The notes under the pieces were generated by a model. The model was not told where the DNA came from, searched no databases, and saw only the letters and a program-made list of their open reading frames with translations. Below, one piece after another: positions 25,684 through 34,337 of a DNA stretch of 64,000 nt (position 1 is the stretch's first letter; every line of letters starts with the position of its first letter). Source of the stretch: a bacterium (GTDB taxonomy: Bacteria > Bacillota > Clostridia > Oscillospirales > Oscillospiraceae); contig SFVC01000012.1 in the NCBI GenBank assembly GCA_004560375.1, forward strand, positions 1 through 64,000, given 5' to 3'. The position numbers were made by a program, and so were the translations under genes.

Positions 25684-25956
25684 AGGCGTTGAAAAGAGAA
25701 CCCCGGCGGTTCAATGCCGGAGAAATGCAGGCCCGGTGTGGGCCGGAAATCGAAGGGAAATCCGTTCGTAACCCGCTCAAGCCGGTCACTCCCCCGCGGC
25801 ACTCAAATCGGCGTGCCCTTGACCTTAACGGGGGTTCTTAGGGGGTGACCGACTAAGGACGCGAAGCGTCCGCCGGAGGCCACCCCCTAAGCGCGCTCTT
25901 TGGTTACTTTCTCTCGCGCGAGAGAAAGTAACGCCCCCGGCAGGGCGCGTCCTGCC
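25684..25956 (+). repeat. Two-hairpin intergenic repeat element, copy 2
   Basis: Inverted relative to copy 1, so the two bracket the XRE module. Same order of blocks: AGGCGTT, GGCCCGGTGTGGGCC, AAATCCGTTCG, CGGCGTGCCCTTGACC, hairpin I (CTTAGGGGGTGACC / GGCCACCCCCTAAG), hairpin II GGTTACTTT-CTCTCGCGCGAGAG-AAAGTAACG and a terminal CAGG/CCTG. No gene in 25658-25999. Confidence 0.87.
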
Positions 25957-25999
25957 AAACGGAACCCGCCCCGGCAGGGGCAAGCAAGGAGGTCACGCG

Positions 26000-27868
26000 A
26001 TGACATACAGCGCGGGACAGTATGACGTGGCTGTGGTCGGCGCGGGCCACGCCGGCATCGAGGCCGCCCTGGCCGCCGCCCGGATGGGGCTGAAAACGGT
26101 GTGCTTCACCATCAACCTGGACGCGGTGGGCAATATGCCCTGCAACCCCGCCGTGGGCGGCACCGGCAAGGGCCACCTGGTGCGGGAGATCGACGCCTTA
26201 GGCGGCGAGATGGCAAAGGCCGCCGACAAGGCCTGTATCCAGTACCGGATGCTGAACCGGGGGAAGGGCCCCGCTGTCTGGTCCTTGCGGGCCCAGGCCG
26301 ACCGGCGGCGCTACCAGGAGGTCATGAAGCACACCCTGGAGCTCCAGGAAAACCTGTGGGTGAAGCAGGCCGAGGTCACGGAGGTTCTCACGGAAAACGG
26401 CGCGGTTTCCGCCGTCCGCACCACCACCGGGGCCACCTACGCCGTCAAGGCGGCGGTGATCGCCACCGGCACCTACCTGGGGGGCCGCACCATCGTGGGG
26501 GAGGTCACCCGGGACTCCGGCCCCGACGGCATGGCCGCCGCCCTGCCGCTGACGGACTGTCTGGTGAGGCTGGGACTGTCCATCCGGCGGTTCAAGACGG
26601 GCACGCCTCCACGGGTGAACCGGCGGAGCGTGGACTTCTCCCAAATGGAGATCCAGCCGGGGGACGACGTGCCCGTGCCCTTCTCCTTTGAGACGGAGAC
26701 GAAGCCGGACAACCGGGCGGTGTGCTACCTCACCTACACCAACGAGGCCACCCATCAGGTGATCCGGGACAACCTCCACCGCTCTCCCCTGTTCTCCGGG
26801 GTCATCGAGGGGGTGGGGCCCCGGTACTGCCCCTCTATTGAGGACAAGGTGGTGCGCTTTTCGGACAAGCCCCGGCACCAGCTCTTTATCGAGCCCATGG
26901 GGCTGAACACCGAGGAGCTGTATATTCAGGGGTTTTCCTCCTCTCTGCCGGAGGAGGTGCAGATCAAAATGCTCCACACCATCCCCGGGCTGGAGCGGGC
27001 GGAGATGACCCGGTGCGCCTACGCCATTGAGTACGACTGCGTGGATCCCAGGTCATTATTGCCCACCCTGGAGTGCAAAAAAATCCCCGGCCTGTACGGC
27101 GCGGGGCAGTTCAATGGATCCTCCGGGTACGAGGAGGCCGCCGCCCAGGGGCTGATGGCCGGGATCAACGCCGCCCTGAAGATCAAGGGGGAGGCGCCCC
27201 TGATTTTGAGCCGGGGGGACGGCTATATCGGGGTGCTCATCGACGATCTGGTGACCAAGGGCACCAACGAGCCCTACCGGATGATGACCTCCCGGACGGA
27301 GTACCGGCTGATCCACCGGCAGGATAACGCCGACCGGCGGCTGGCGGCCTACGGCCACCGGGTGGGGCTGGTGAGCGGGGAGCGGCTGGCCCGGGTGGAG
27401 GAGAAATACGCCGCCGTGGAGCGGGAGATCCGGCGGCTGGAGCACGCGGGGGCGGCGCCCTCTCGGTCGCTGGACAGGCTGCTGGAGGAGAGGGGGGAGC
27501 CCCCCTGCCCCCACGGGGCGCGGCTGGTGGATCTGCTCCGCCGGCCCCGGTTGAGCTATGACGATCTGGCCCCCTTTGACCCGGGCAGGCCGGCGCTGCC
27601 CCGGCCGGTTATGGAGCAGGTGGAGATCTCGGTGAAGTACGCGGGGTACATCGAGCGGCAGAACCGGCAGGTGGAGGAGCTGCGGAAGCTGGAGGACAGG
27701 CCGCTGCCGGGGGATCTGGACTATCTGGGCATACAGGGCCTGCGGCTGGAGGCGCGGCAGAAGCTGGATAAAATCCGGCCGCTGAACCTGGGGCAGGCGT
27801 CCCGGGTGTCGGGAGTGTCCCCGGCGGACGTGACGGCGCTTATGCTATATTTGGAGAAAACGACATGA
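26000..27868 (+). CDS. mnmG: tRNA uridine-34 5-carboxymethylaminomethyl synthesis enzyme MnmG
   Basis: FAD-dependent partner of MnmE that modifies the wobble uridine of several tRNAs. The 622-residue protein shows the FAD Rossmann motif VAVVGAGHAGIEAALAAAR, MPCNPAVGGTGKGHLVREIDALGG, RRFKTGTPPRVN, the GYIGVLIDDLVTKG region and the C-terminal KYAGYIERQ with DYLGIQGLRLEA and LNLGQASRVSGVSPAD. Start ATG after AAGGAGG. It overlaps the following acetyltransferase by four bases. mnmE is not in the window. Confidence 0.97.
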   Translation: MTYSAGQYDVAVVGAGHAGIEAALAAARMGLKTVCFTINLDAVGNMPCNPAVGGTGKGHLVREIDALGGEMAKAADKACIQYRMLNRGKGPAVWSLRAQADRRRYQEVMKHTLELQENLWVKQAEVTEVLTENGAVSAVRTTTGATYAVKAAVIATGTYLGGRTIVGEVTRDSGPDGMAAALPLTDCLVRLGLSIRRFKTGTPPRVNRRSVDFSQMEIQPGDDVPVPFSFETETKPDNRAVCYLTYTNEATHQVIRDNLHRSPLFSGVIEGVGPRYCPSIEDKVVRFSDKPRHQLFIEPMGLNTEELYIQGFSSSLPEEVQIKMLHTIPGLERAEMTRCAYAIEYDCVDPRSLLPTLECKKIPGLYGAGQFNGSSGYEEAAAQGLMAGINAALKIKGEAPLILSRGDGYIGVLIDDLVTKGTNEPYRMMTSRTEYRLIHRQDNADRRLAAYGHRVGLVSGERLARVEEKYAAVEREIRRLEHAGAAPSRSLDRLLEERGEPPCPHGARLVDLLRRPRLSYDDLAPFDPGRPALPRPVMEQVEISVKYAGYIERQNRQVEELRKLEDRPLPGDLDYLGIQGLRLEARQKLDKIRPLNLGQASRVSGVSPADVTALMLYLEKTT

Positions 27869-28299
27869 CGATTACGAGAGCAAATGGGGAATCCCTGCTC
27901 CGGGCGGCGGCGCTGGCTTGTAAGCTGTGGCCGGACAACGGGCCGGAGGATCTGCTGGCGGAGTGGGAGACGCTGGCCCCGTCGGAGGCTGCGGTTTTTC
28001 TGGCGGAGGAGGGCGGAGTCCCGGTGGGCTTTGCCCAGTGCCAGCTCCGGCACGACTACGTGGAGGGGACGGACAGCAGCCCGGTGGGCTATCTGGAGGG
28101 GATCTATGTCCGGGAGGCGTTCCGGGGCCGCGGGACGGCAGGGGCCCTGCTGTCCGCCTGCGAGGATTGGGCCCGGGGGCGGGGCTGTGCGGAGTTTGCC
28201 AGCGACTGTGAGCTGGGCAATGCGGGCAGCGTCGCCTTCCACCTGGGGGCGGGGTTTACCGAGGCAAATCGGATCGTCTGTTTTACGAAACGACTGTGA
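27865..28299 (+). CDS. GNAT acetyltransferase, aminoglycoside 6'-N-acetyltransferase-like
   Basis: A 144-residue acetyl-CoA-dependent N-acetyltransferase. ACKLWPDN, VGFAQCQLRHDYVEGTDSS, PVGYLEGIYVREAFRGRGTAGALL (acetyl-CoA binding motif A with RGRG) and CAEFASDCELGNAGSVAFH followed by GFTEANRIVCFTKRL closely follow the pattern of the AAC(6')-I family. Those enzymes acetylate the 6'-amino group of aminoglycosides, but many chromosomal relatives have other or unknown natural substrates. The ATG overlaps the mnmG stop (ATGA), so it is co-translated with a housekeeping gene, suggesting an intrinsic rather than a recently acquired gene. Confidence 0.75.
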   Translation: MTITRANGESLLRAAALACKLWPDNGPEDLLAEWETLAPSEAAVFLAEEGGVPVGFAQCQLRHDYVEGTDSSPVGYLEGIYVREAFRGRGTAGALLSACEDWARGRGCAEFASDCELGNAGSVAFHLGAGFTEANRIVCFTKRL

Positions 28300-28313
28300 G
28301 AGGAAGCATCAAC

Positions 28314-29645
28314 ATGAGATTATTTTTGGCCGTGATCCTGTGTAAGATCCTGCGGTTCATCGGCGGGCTCATCGGCAAGGGCAGCTCCCTGCCGGGGCAG
28401 TTCGCGCTGAAGGTGTGCCCCGACGTGCTGGGGCGGGTTCGCCTGCCCGCCCATATCATCGCCGTCACCGGCTCCAATGGCAAGACCTCCACCGTGGAGA
28501 TGATCGCCGCCATTTTGACGGCGGACGGCAGGCGGGTGGTGTACAACAAGGAGGGCTCCAACCAGATCGAGGGGGTGGCCACCCTGATTCTGTCCAACTG
28601 CTCCCTGGGGGGCAGGGTGAAGGGGGACGTGCTGCTGCTGGAGAGCGACGAGCGGTATGCCCGGCACACCTTCAAGTGGTTCCACCCCACCCACTTCGTC
28701 ATCACCAACCTGTACCGGGATCAGCTCACCCGGAACGGCCACCCGGAGTGGGTGTACGACGCCATCCGGCCCGCCATTTTTCCGGAGACGACCCTGGTGC
28801 TCAACGCCGACGATCCCCTGGTGTCCTGCTTCGCCCGGGAGCACGAGCCGGACAGGGTGAAGTGGTTCGGGCTGGACGAGTGCGCCGTCAGTACGAAGGA
28901 GCACCATGGCGTGTATCACGACGGGGCGCGGTGCCCGGTGTGCAAGGGGCGGATGGAGTATTCCTGCTACCACTACGCCCACATTGGGCACTATGCCTGC
29001 CCCGGCTGCGGGCATAAGCGGCACGAGACGGAGTTTGCCGTCACCGAGTTGGATCTGGACGGGGGAACCCTCACCATCAACGGGGAGACCCGGATCTCCC
29101 TGGCCTTTAAGAGCATCTACAATGTCTACAACATCCTGGCCGCCTGGTCGGCCTGCGCCCTGGTGGGGGCGGCCCCCTCTGTCATGGCCGGGGTGATCAA
29201 CAACTATATGCTGAAAAACGGGCGGATGATCACCTTTACCCTGGGGGCGCACAGGGGCACCCTGCTCACCTCCAAGCATGAGAACTCGGTGGCCTACGAC
29301 ACCAACCTGGCCTATATCGCCGCTACAGAGAAGCCCTGCACGGTGCTGGTGATTGTGGACGCCATCAGCCGGAAGTATTTTACGGGGGAGACAAGCTGGC
29401 TGTGGGACATCGACTTCGACCGGCTGGACGCCCCCCACATCGGCAGGGTGATGCTGTACGGCAAATACTGCAACGATCTGGCGGTGCGCTTCCAGTACAG
29501 CCGCGTCCCGGCGGACAGGATCGAGGTGGGAGAGTCCATCGCCGCGGCGGCGGAGCGCCTGAAGGAGCGCGGAGACGAGGATGTGTACGTGGTGACCTGC
29601 TTCTCCGACCGGGATAAATTGCTGGCGCTGACCCAAAAGGATTGA
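28314..29645 (+). CDS. murT: MurT-like Mur ligase (lipid II isoglutaminyl synthase subunit)
   Basis: ATP-dependent Mur-ligase-type protein of 443 residues with an N-terminal membrane-proximal helix (FLAVILCKILRFIGGLIGKG). Central domain: P-loop AVTGSNGKTST, LLLESDERYARHTF, NLYRDQLTRNG. A four-Cys zinc ribbon (CPVCKGRMEY ... CPGCGHKRH) is inserted as in all MurT, and the C-terminal DUF1727 region follows. MurT activates the D-Glu carboxylate of lipid II for amidation with ammonia from GatD. The C-terminal catalytic stretch (HENSVAYDTNLAYIAA) differs from the usual NPxGxNQ pattern, in step with the odd partner gene. Confidence 0.85.
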   Translation: MRLFLAVILCKILRFIGGLIGKGSSLPGQFALKVCPDVLGRVRLPAHIIAVTGSNGKTSTVEMIAAILTADGRRVVYNKEGSNQIEGVATLILSNCSLGGRVKGDVLLLESDERYARHTFKWFHPTHFVITNLYRDQLTRNGHPEWVYDAIRPAIFPETTLVLNADDPLVSCFAREHEPDRVKWFGLDECAVSTKEHHGVYHDGARCPVCKGRMEYSCYHYAHIGHYACPGCGHKRHETEFAVTELDLDGGTLTINGETRISLAFKSIYNVYNILAAWSACALVGAAPSVMAGVINNYMLKNGRMITFTLGAHRGTLLTSKHENSVAYDTNLAYIAATEKPCTVLVIVDAISRKYFTGETSWLWDIDFDRLDAPHIGRVMLYGKYCNDLAVRFQYSRVPADRIEVGESIAAAAERLKERGDEDVYVVTCFSDRDKLLALTQKD

Positions 29646-29658
29646 GGGGGGACAGAAT

Positions 29659-30402
29659 ATGGAACTGACCATTTTACACCTGTATCCCGACTGTATGTCC
29701 CTGTATGGGGAGTACGCCAATCTGGCCGTCCTGCGGCGGCACCTGGAGGCGCTGGGTGTGTCCGTGACGGTGGAGACGGCGCTGTTTGAGGATGCGCCGG
29801 ACTTTGAGCGGGCCGACTTCCTTTACATGGGCGCGGGCACCGAGCGCACCCAGAAGGCGGCGCTGACCGCCCTGCTGCCCCACAAAGACGCGCTGAAGGC
29901 CGCTATCGACCGAGGGGGCGTGGTGCTGTTCACCGGCAACGCCATGGAGCTGCTGGGGAAGAACCTTACCGATGGGGCGGGCAAGGTGTGGCCCGGGCTG
30001 GGTTTCGCGGACTTCACCACCCAGGAGCTGGACAGGAGGGCTCCGGAGGACGTGATCGCCCACACCGCCCTGTGGGACGAGGGGCTGGTGGGCTTTATGA
30101 ACAAGTGCTCCGTCACCCGGGGGGTGGAGTCGCCCCTGTTCCACGGGCTGTCCCTGGGCTTCGGCAATGAGACGGAGGGGGGGCCGGAGGGGTACGTGTC
30201 CGGCAATGTGCTGGCCACCCATGTCACCGGGCCGGTGCTGGTGAAGAATCCGGCCTTCACCGATTTCCTCGTCCGCCGCCTGTTTGAGGTCAAGGGGTGG
30301 GAGGCGCCGGAAACGCTGCCTGTGCTGCCCTGCGAGCGGGAGGCCTATGAGGTGACGCTCCGGGAGCTGACGGCGCGGATCGGGAAAAAACAGGAGAGCT
30401 GA
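29659..30402 (+). CDS. gatD: GatD-like class I glutamine amidotransferase lacking the catalytic Cys and His
   Basis: Partner of MurT, 247 residues, 13 bp downstream. The overall GatD pattern is clear: ILHLYPDCMSLYGEYANLAVL, DFLYMGAGTERTQKAAL, LVGFMNKCSV, GNVLATHVTGPVLVKNP. However, where GatD proteins have ICGGYQ with the nucleophilic Cys this one has FTGNAME, and the GTYLHGP histidine is replaced in ATHVTGP. By homology the hydrolytic dyad is missing, so glutamine-dependent ammonia release is unlikely unless other residues substitute. It may act as a structural partner or handle another substrate. Confidence 0.82.
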   Translation: MELTILHLYPDCMSLYGEYANLAVLRRHLEALGVSVTVETALFEDAPDFERADFLYMGAGTERTQKAALTALLPHKDALKAAIDRGGVVLFTGNAMELLGKNLTDGAGKVWPGLGFADFTTQELDRRAPEDVIAHTALWDEGLVGFMNKCSVTRGVESPLFHGLSLGFGNETEGGPEGYVSGNVLATHVTGPVLVKNPAFTDFLVRRLFEVKGWEAPETLPVLPCEREAYEVTLRELTARIGKKQES

Positions 30403-30405
30403 CAA

Positions 30406-30435
30406 CAGGCCCCCCGGCATGAGCCGGGGGGCCTG
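30406..30435. terminator. Terminator between gatD and elaA-like gene
   Basis: Perfect 13-bp stem CAGGCCCCCCGGC with an ATGA loop, between convergent genes. Confidence 0.78.
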
Positions 30436-30441
30436 TTCGCG

Positions 30442-30885
30442 TCAATGGCCGGCCCGCCACTCCATGCGGATGTGGGGGATGCCGTCCTCTAAAAATTCCT
30501 CGGAGGTCTGGACGAAGCCCGCCCGCTGGTACAGCTCCCGGGCGTAGGTCTGGGCCTCGATGGTGATGGTTTGGGCGCCGAACCGCTCCTGGGCGGCGCG
30601 GATGCCGGCCGCCACGATCCGGCTGCCCAGGCCCTGCCGCCGCTTTACGGCGATGACACGGCCGATGGAGGCGGTGTCGAAGGTGGTTCCCGGCGGCAGC
30701 ACCCGGAGGTAGGCCGCGATGCCGTCCCGGTCCTGGAGCCAGAGGTGCCAGGCGGCCTGGTCGGCGTCGTCGATCTCCGGGTAGGCGCACTGCTGCTCCA
30801 CGATGAACACCGCCACCCGGAGCTTGTAGATCTGGAACAGCTCGTCTCGGGTGAGCTGGGTGAAGTGCTTGCAGATAAGTTCCAT
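30442..30885 (-). CDS. GNAT acetyltransferase, ElaA family
   Basis: A 147-residue cytosolic N-acetyltransferase with the ElaA pattern: LYKLR-type opening (IYKLRVAVFIVEQQCAYPEIDD), HLWLQDRDGIAAYLRVLPP, SIGRVIAVKRRQGLGSRIV (acetyl-CoA loop) and ELYQRAGFVQTSEEFLEDG, ending IPHIRMEW. ATG preceded by AGGAGG. Substrate unknown for the family. Downstream of the large ABC exporter gene start region on the same strand but separately translated. Confidence 0.88.
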   Translation of the reverse strand: MELICKHFTQLTRDELFQIYKLRVAVFIVEQQCAYPEIDDADQAAWHLWLQDRDGIAAYLRVLPPGTTFDTASIGRVIAVKRRQGLGSRIVAAGIRAAQERFGAQTITIEAQTYARELYQRAGFVQTSEEFLEDGIPHIRMEWRAGH

Positions 30886-30940
30886 AGAAGCCTCCTATCT
30901 GTTGTCACGCTGGGATTGGGCGCGCCTATCCTCACGCTTC

Positions 30941-33900
30941 TTATTCGCTTCTCAGGGCCTCCACCGGATCCTTCCTGGCCGCGCCCCGGGAGGGGATCAG
31001 GCCGGCAAACACGGTGAGCACCACGCTGATGGCCACCAGAATGGCCCCCGCCACAGGGGGCAGCACGGCGGTGAGGTCATAGAGCCCGGTGAGGTCGTGG
31101 ATCAGGGCGTTGATGGGGAAGGTGGCGGCCACGCTCACCAGGATGCCCAGCACCCCCGCCGCCAGTCCCACGATGAGGGTCTCGGCGTTGAACACCCGGG
31201 ACACGTCCCGCTTGGAGGCGCCCACCGCCCGGAGTATGCCGATCTCCTTGGTGCGCTCCAGCACGGAGATGTTGGTGATGATGCCGATCATGATGGAGGA
31301 CACGATGAGGGAGATGGACACAAAGGCGATGAGCAGATAGCTGATGCCGCTGATGATGCCGGTGATGGAGCTCATGAGCAGGGCCACGTAGTCGGTGTAG
31401 GTGATCTCGTCCTCCTCGTCGGCCACGCCGTCGTTGTAGTCCTGGATCAGGTCGGCGATCTGATCCTTCTGGGCAAAGGTGGTGGCGTAGATGCTGATGG
31501 CGGAGGGGGCCTCCATGCGGACGTAGCCCAGCAGATCCAGGTTGTCCTCATAGGTGGAGGAGGAGCGGGTGGGGGGCATATAGTTGTCGTAGAGGTAGAC
31601 AAACTGCTCGTCGGTGAGGGGCGTGGGAACGCCCATGGACAGCCCCGCCATGCCGGGCTGGGCAAACTCCGCTTCCCGATCCATGGCGTGATCCAGCATA
31701 TCCGCCAAGGTGTCCTGGGGCAGGGAGGCCAGCTGCTGGGCCACCCCGGCGGCGTACTGCTCCCGCACGGACTGGGCGATGGCCTCCTCCACCCGTGAGA
31801 ACAGCTCGTCGTCGCTCATGTCGGCGATGTAGCCCCGGACGGTGTCCCCGTCCACCCCCATCTCGCCGGCGTACTGCTCCACGATCATGTCCTCCACCGC
31901 CTGGCGGGTCAGGCCCTCCATCTGCTGGGACACCACCCCGTCCACGTAGTCCTGGGTGGGCTGGCCCATCACGTCCACGTAGGCCGCCGCCTTGTCCTGG
32001 GCGGACTGCTGGGACAGATATTCGGCGACGGCGTCCGCCTTTTCCTCGGCGGTGGGTTCCACGTCGTCCTCCTTGGGGAAGGGCAGGTTGCAGATTACGT
32101 CGGTGTCGGGGTCGTCCAACTGCTTTTTCAAAATTTCGGTGTCCCCGGTGGCCTCGATGGCGAACCGGGTGAGGGCGCTGGTGTAGCCGATGCCGCCGGA
32201 CAGCATCCCGTGGCCGCCGTCCACCGGCCGGGCCACCCCCGCCACCTTCAGCCGCACGCCGGTGTCTCCGCTGTTGTAGAGGAAGTCCATCCCCGCCTCG
32301 GTTTTGGACATATCGGTGTAGGTGTCCGTCACCGGGTCGTGCTGGTAGTACTCCGACGGGAGGATGAGCTTGAAGGTCAGATCGCACAGCTCGTCATAGC
32401 CCCAGCTCATGTCGGGGGCCTCCACGGACTCCCCCTTGGACATGGCCACCATGGCCTCCTCCATGTCGTCGTGGGGCATCAGGCCCAGGGCGTACAGCAT
32501 GAGATCCGAGATCTCGTTGTTGCCGTCCACAAAGAGGATCACCTCGTCGTGGCTCTGGGGCCAGTCGCCGTAGAGCAGCTCGTACTGGTTTTTCTCCTGC
32601 TGGGACACCAGCTCGCCGTCCTCCCCGGGCAGCAGCTCCTCCCACACGTCCATGGCGGAGTACATGGAGCCCATCTGCTCAAAATAGGAGGAGTAGTCCC
32701 CGCCGTACATGGCGCTCATGGCGTCCTGCATCAGGGTCATCACGTCGCTTTTCAGGATGTCGCCGTTCTCGTCCTGGGTGTAGATGTCGAAACCGAAGTC
32801 ATAGCTGTAGTGGAGGGCGGCCATGTCCTTGATGCCGCCGCCTCCGTTGTCCAGATATTCCTTAAACGCCTCCAGGTTGTTGGTCTCCACCTCGGCGTTG
32901 AGCATGGAGTCCATCATGTCGTACATCACGGTGGAGGCGTATACCCGGTCGGGGTCGGGATTCGCGCCCCCTTCGCCGCCCCCTTCGCTGTGCCGTGCCC
33001 CCATGAGGGAGACCATCAGGGCGGTCATGTCGGTGCTCTCCGCCTGGATGGTGATGGGGTAGCTGGACAGGGTGTCCTCCTGCACCTTGTTGATGTAGGT
33101 GTTGATGCCGGTGGACAGGGCCAGAATCAGGGCGATGCCGATGATGCCGATGGAGCCGGCGAAGGCGGTGAGCACCGTGCGGCCCATCTTGGTGCGAAGG
33201 TTGGTGAGGGACAGGGACAGAGCGGTGAGGAAGGACATGGAGGGCTTCTTGTCCGCCCGGGCCTGCTTGCCGGTGAGGACGGGGGCCTGCTCCTCGGCGT
33301 GGTAGGGGTTGGAGTCGCCGGTGACCCGGCCGTCCTTCAGGGTGACGATGCGGGTGGAATACTGCTGGGCCAGCTCCGGGTTGTGGGTCACCATGATCAC
33401 CAGGCGATCCCGGGCCACCTCCTTCAGCAGCTCCATCACCTGCACCGACGTCTCGGAGTCCAGGGCGCCGGTGGGCTCGTCGGCCAGCAGGATGTCCGGG
33501 TCGTTGATCAGGGCACGGGCGATGGCCACCCGCTGCATCTGGCCGCCGGACATTTGCGACGGCACCTTATTGAGCTGGTCGCCCAGGCCCACCCGCTCCA
33601 GGGCCTCCTTGGCACGGCGGCGGCGCTCCGACTTGGACACCCCCGCCAGGGTCAGGGCCAGCTCCACGTTGGCCAGCACCGTCTGGTGGGGGATCAGGTT
33701 GTAGCTCTGGAACACAAAGCCGATGGAGTGGTTGCGGTAGGCGTCCCAGTCGCCGTCCTTATACTCCTTGGTGGAACGGCCGTTGATGATGAGGTCGCCG
33801 CTGGTGTAGCGATCCAGGCCGCCGATGATGTTCAAGGTGGTGGTCTTGCCGCAGCCGGAGGGGCCCAGGATGGAGACGAACTCGTTCTCCCGGAACTCCA

Positions 33901-33976
33901 GGTCGACGCCCCGGAGGGCGTCGATGGTGTTGCCGCCCAGGGTGTACTGCTTCGTGATGCCTACAAGCTTCAGCAT
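30941..33976 (-). CDS. ABC transporter fusion: MacB-type ATPase plus FtsX permease
   Basis: One polypeptide of 1011 residues. Residues 1-235 are the ATPase: Walker A GPSGCGKTTT, Q-loop FVFQSYNLIPH, signature QMSGGQMQR, Walker B ILLADEPTGALD, H-loop VTHNPE. After a linker, a first transmembrane helix (VLTAFAGSIGIIGIALILAL, about 270-290) leads into a very large acidic extracellular region of nearly 600 residues, then three helices with VLERTKEIGILRAVGASKRDV, the FtsX/MacB hallmark. Such type VII ABC proteins use mechanotransmission to export or extract peptides, antibiotics or lipoproteins, or to signal across the membrane. The extracellular domain is much larger than in MacB. Start ATG after AAAGGAG. 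Confidence 0.9.
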   Translation of the reverse strand: MLKLVGITKQYTLGGNTIDALRGVDLEFRENEFVSILGPSGCGKTTTLNIIGGLDRYTSGDLIINGRSTKEYKDGDWDAYRNHSIGFVFQSYNLIPHQTVLANVELALTLAGVSKSERRRRAKEALERVGLGDQLNKVPSQMSGGQMQRVAIARALINDPDILLADEPTGALDSETSVQVMELLKEVARDRLVIMVTHNPELAQQYSTRIVTLKDGRVTGDSNPYHAEEQAPVLTGKQARADKKPSMSFLTALSLSLTNLRTKMGRTVLTAFAGSIGIIGIALILALSTGINTYINKVQEDTLSSYPITIQAESTDMTALMVSLMGARHSEGGGEGGANPDPDRVYASTVMYDMMDSMLNAEVETNNLEAFKEYLDNGGGGIKDMAALHYSYDFGFDIYTQDENGDILKSDVMTLMQDAMSAMYGGDYSSYFEQMGSMYSAMDVWEELLPGEDGELVSQQEKNQYELLYGDWPQSHDEVILFVDGNNEISDLMLYALGLMPHDDMEEAMVAMSKGESVEAPDMSWGYDELCDLTFKLILPSEYYQHDPVTDTYTDMSKTEAGMDFLYNSGDTGVRLKVAGVARPVDGGHGMLSGGIGYTSALTRFAIEATGDTEILKKQLDDPDTDVICNLPFPKEDDVEPTAEEKADAVAEYLSQQSAQDKAAAYVDVMGQPTQDYVDGVVSQQMEGLTRQAVEDMIVEQYAGEMGVDGDTVRGYIADMSDDELFSRVEEAIAQSVREQYAAGVAQQLASLPQDTLADMLDHAMDREAEFAQPGMAGLSMGVPTPLTDEQFVYLYDNYMPPTRSSSTYEDNLDLLGYVRMEAPSAISIYATTFAQKDQIADLIQDYNDGVADEEDEITYTDYVALLMSSITGIISGISYLLIAFVSISLIVSSIMIGIITNISVLERTKEIGILRAVGASKRDVSRVFNAETLIVGLAAGVLGILVSVAATFPINALIHDLTGLYDLTAVLPPVAGAILVAISVVLTVFAGLIPSRGAARKDPVEALRSE

Positions 33977-33995
33977 GGGGTGTGCTCCTTTCTTT

Positions 33996-34137
33996 GGCAG
34001 GGATGCTCCCTGCCGGGGGCGTTCCTTTCTGCTCGTGCAGAAAGGAACCGAAAGACACGCTTAAGGGGGAGGCCTCCGGCGGACGCTTTGCGTCCTTAGT
34101 CGGCCTCCCCCTTAAGAATCCCCCGTTTACGGGGGCT
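33996..34137 (-). repeat. Two-hairpin intergenic repeat element, copy 3 (partial, diverged)
   Basis: Minus-strand orientation. Only the hairpin half is clear: hairpin I CTTAAGGGGGAGGCC / GGCCTCCCCCTTAAG and hairpin II GGTTCCTTT / AAAGGAACG, with CCCCCGGCAGGG after it. Compared with the other copies, both strands of each stem have changed together. Confidence 0.8.
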
Positions 34138-34337
34138 GTCAGATCGAGGCGTTGGTGGTTGTCCTACCGGCGCGGAGGGGATACGGACGCAGGTGTCCCT
34201 ATCGCCGCTGCCGCTGAGTGGTGTGGGTACTGAAAAATGGGTGGGATCCATTGACAGTGCGCCTAAAGGTCGTGTGGTGCTTGACGCGGAGGGTATCGGG
34301 CGCGTTGCCGCACCATGGCGGGTAGCCCGAGAAATGC
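34138..34337. other. Intergenic spacer between inverted repeat copies 3 and 4
   Basis: Roughly 200 bp with no convincing gene or ribosome site; short frames here lack start context. It is bracketed by inverted copies of the repeat, as is the XRE module at 25.1-25.7 kb, and could be the remnant of a similar cargo. Confidence 0.4.
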
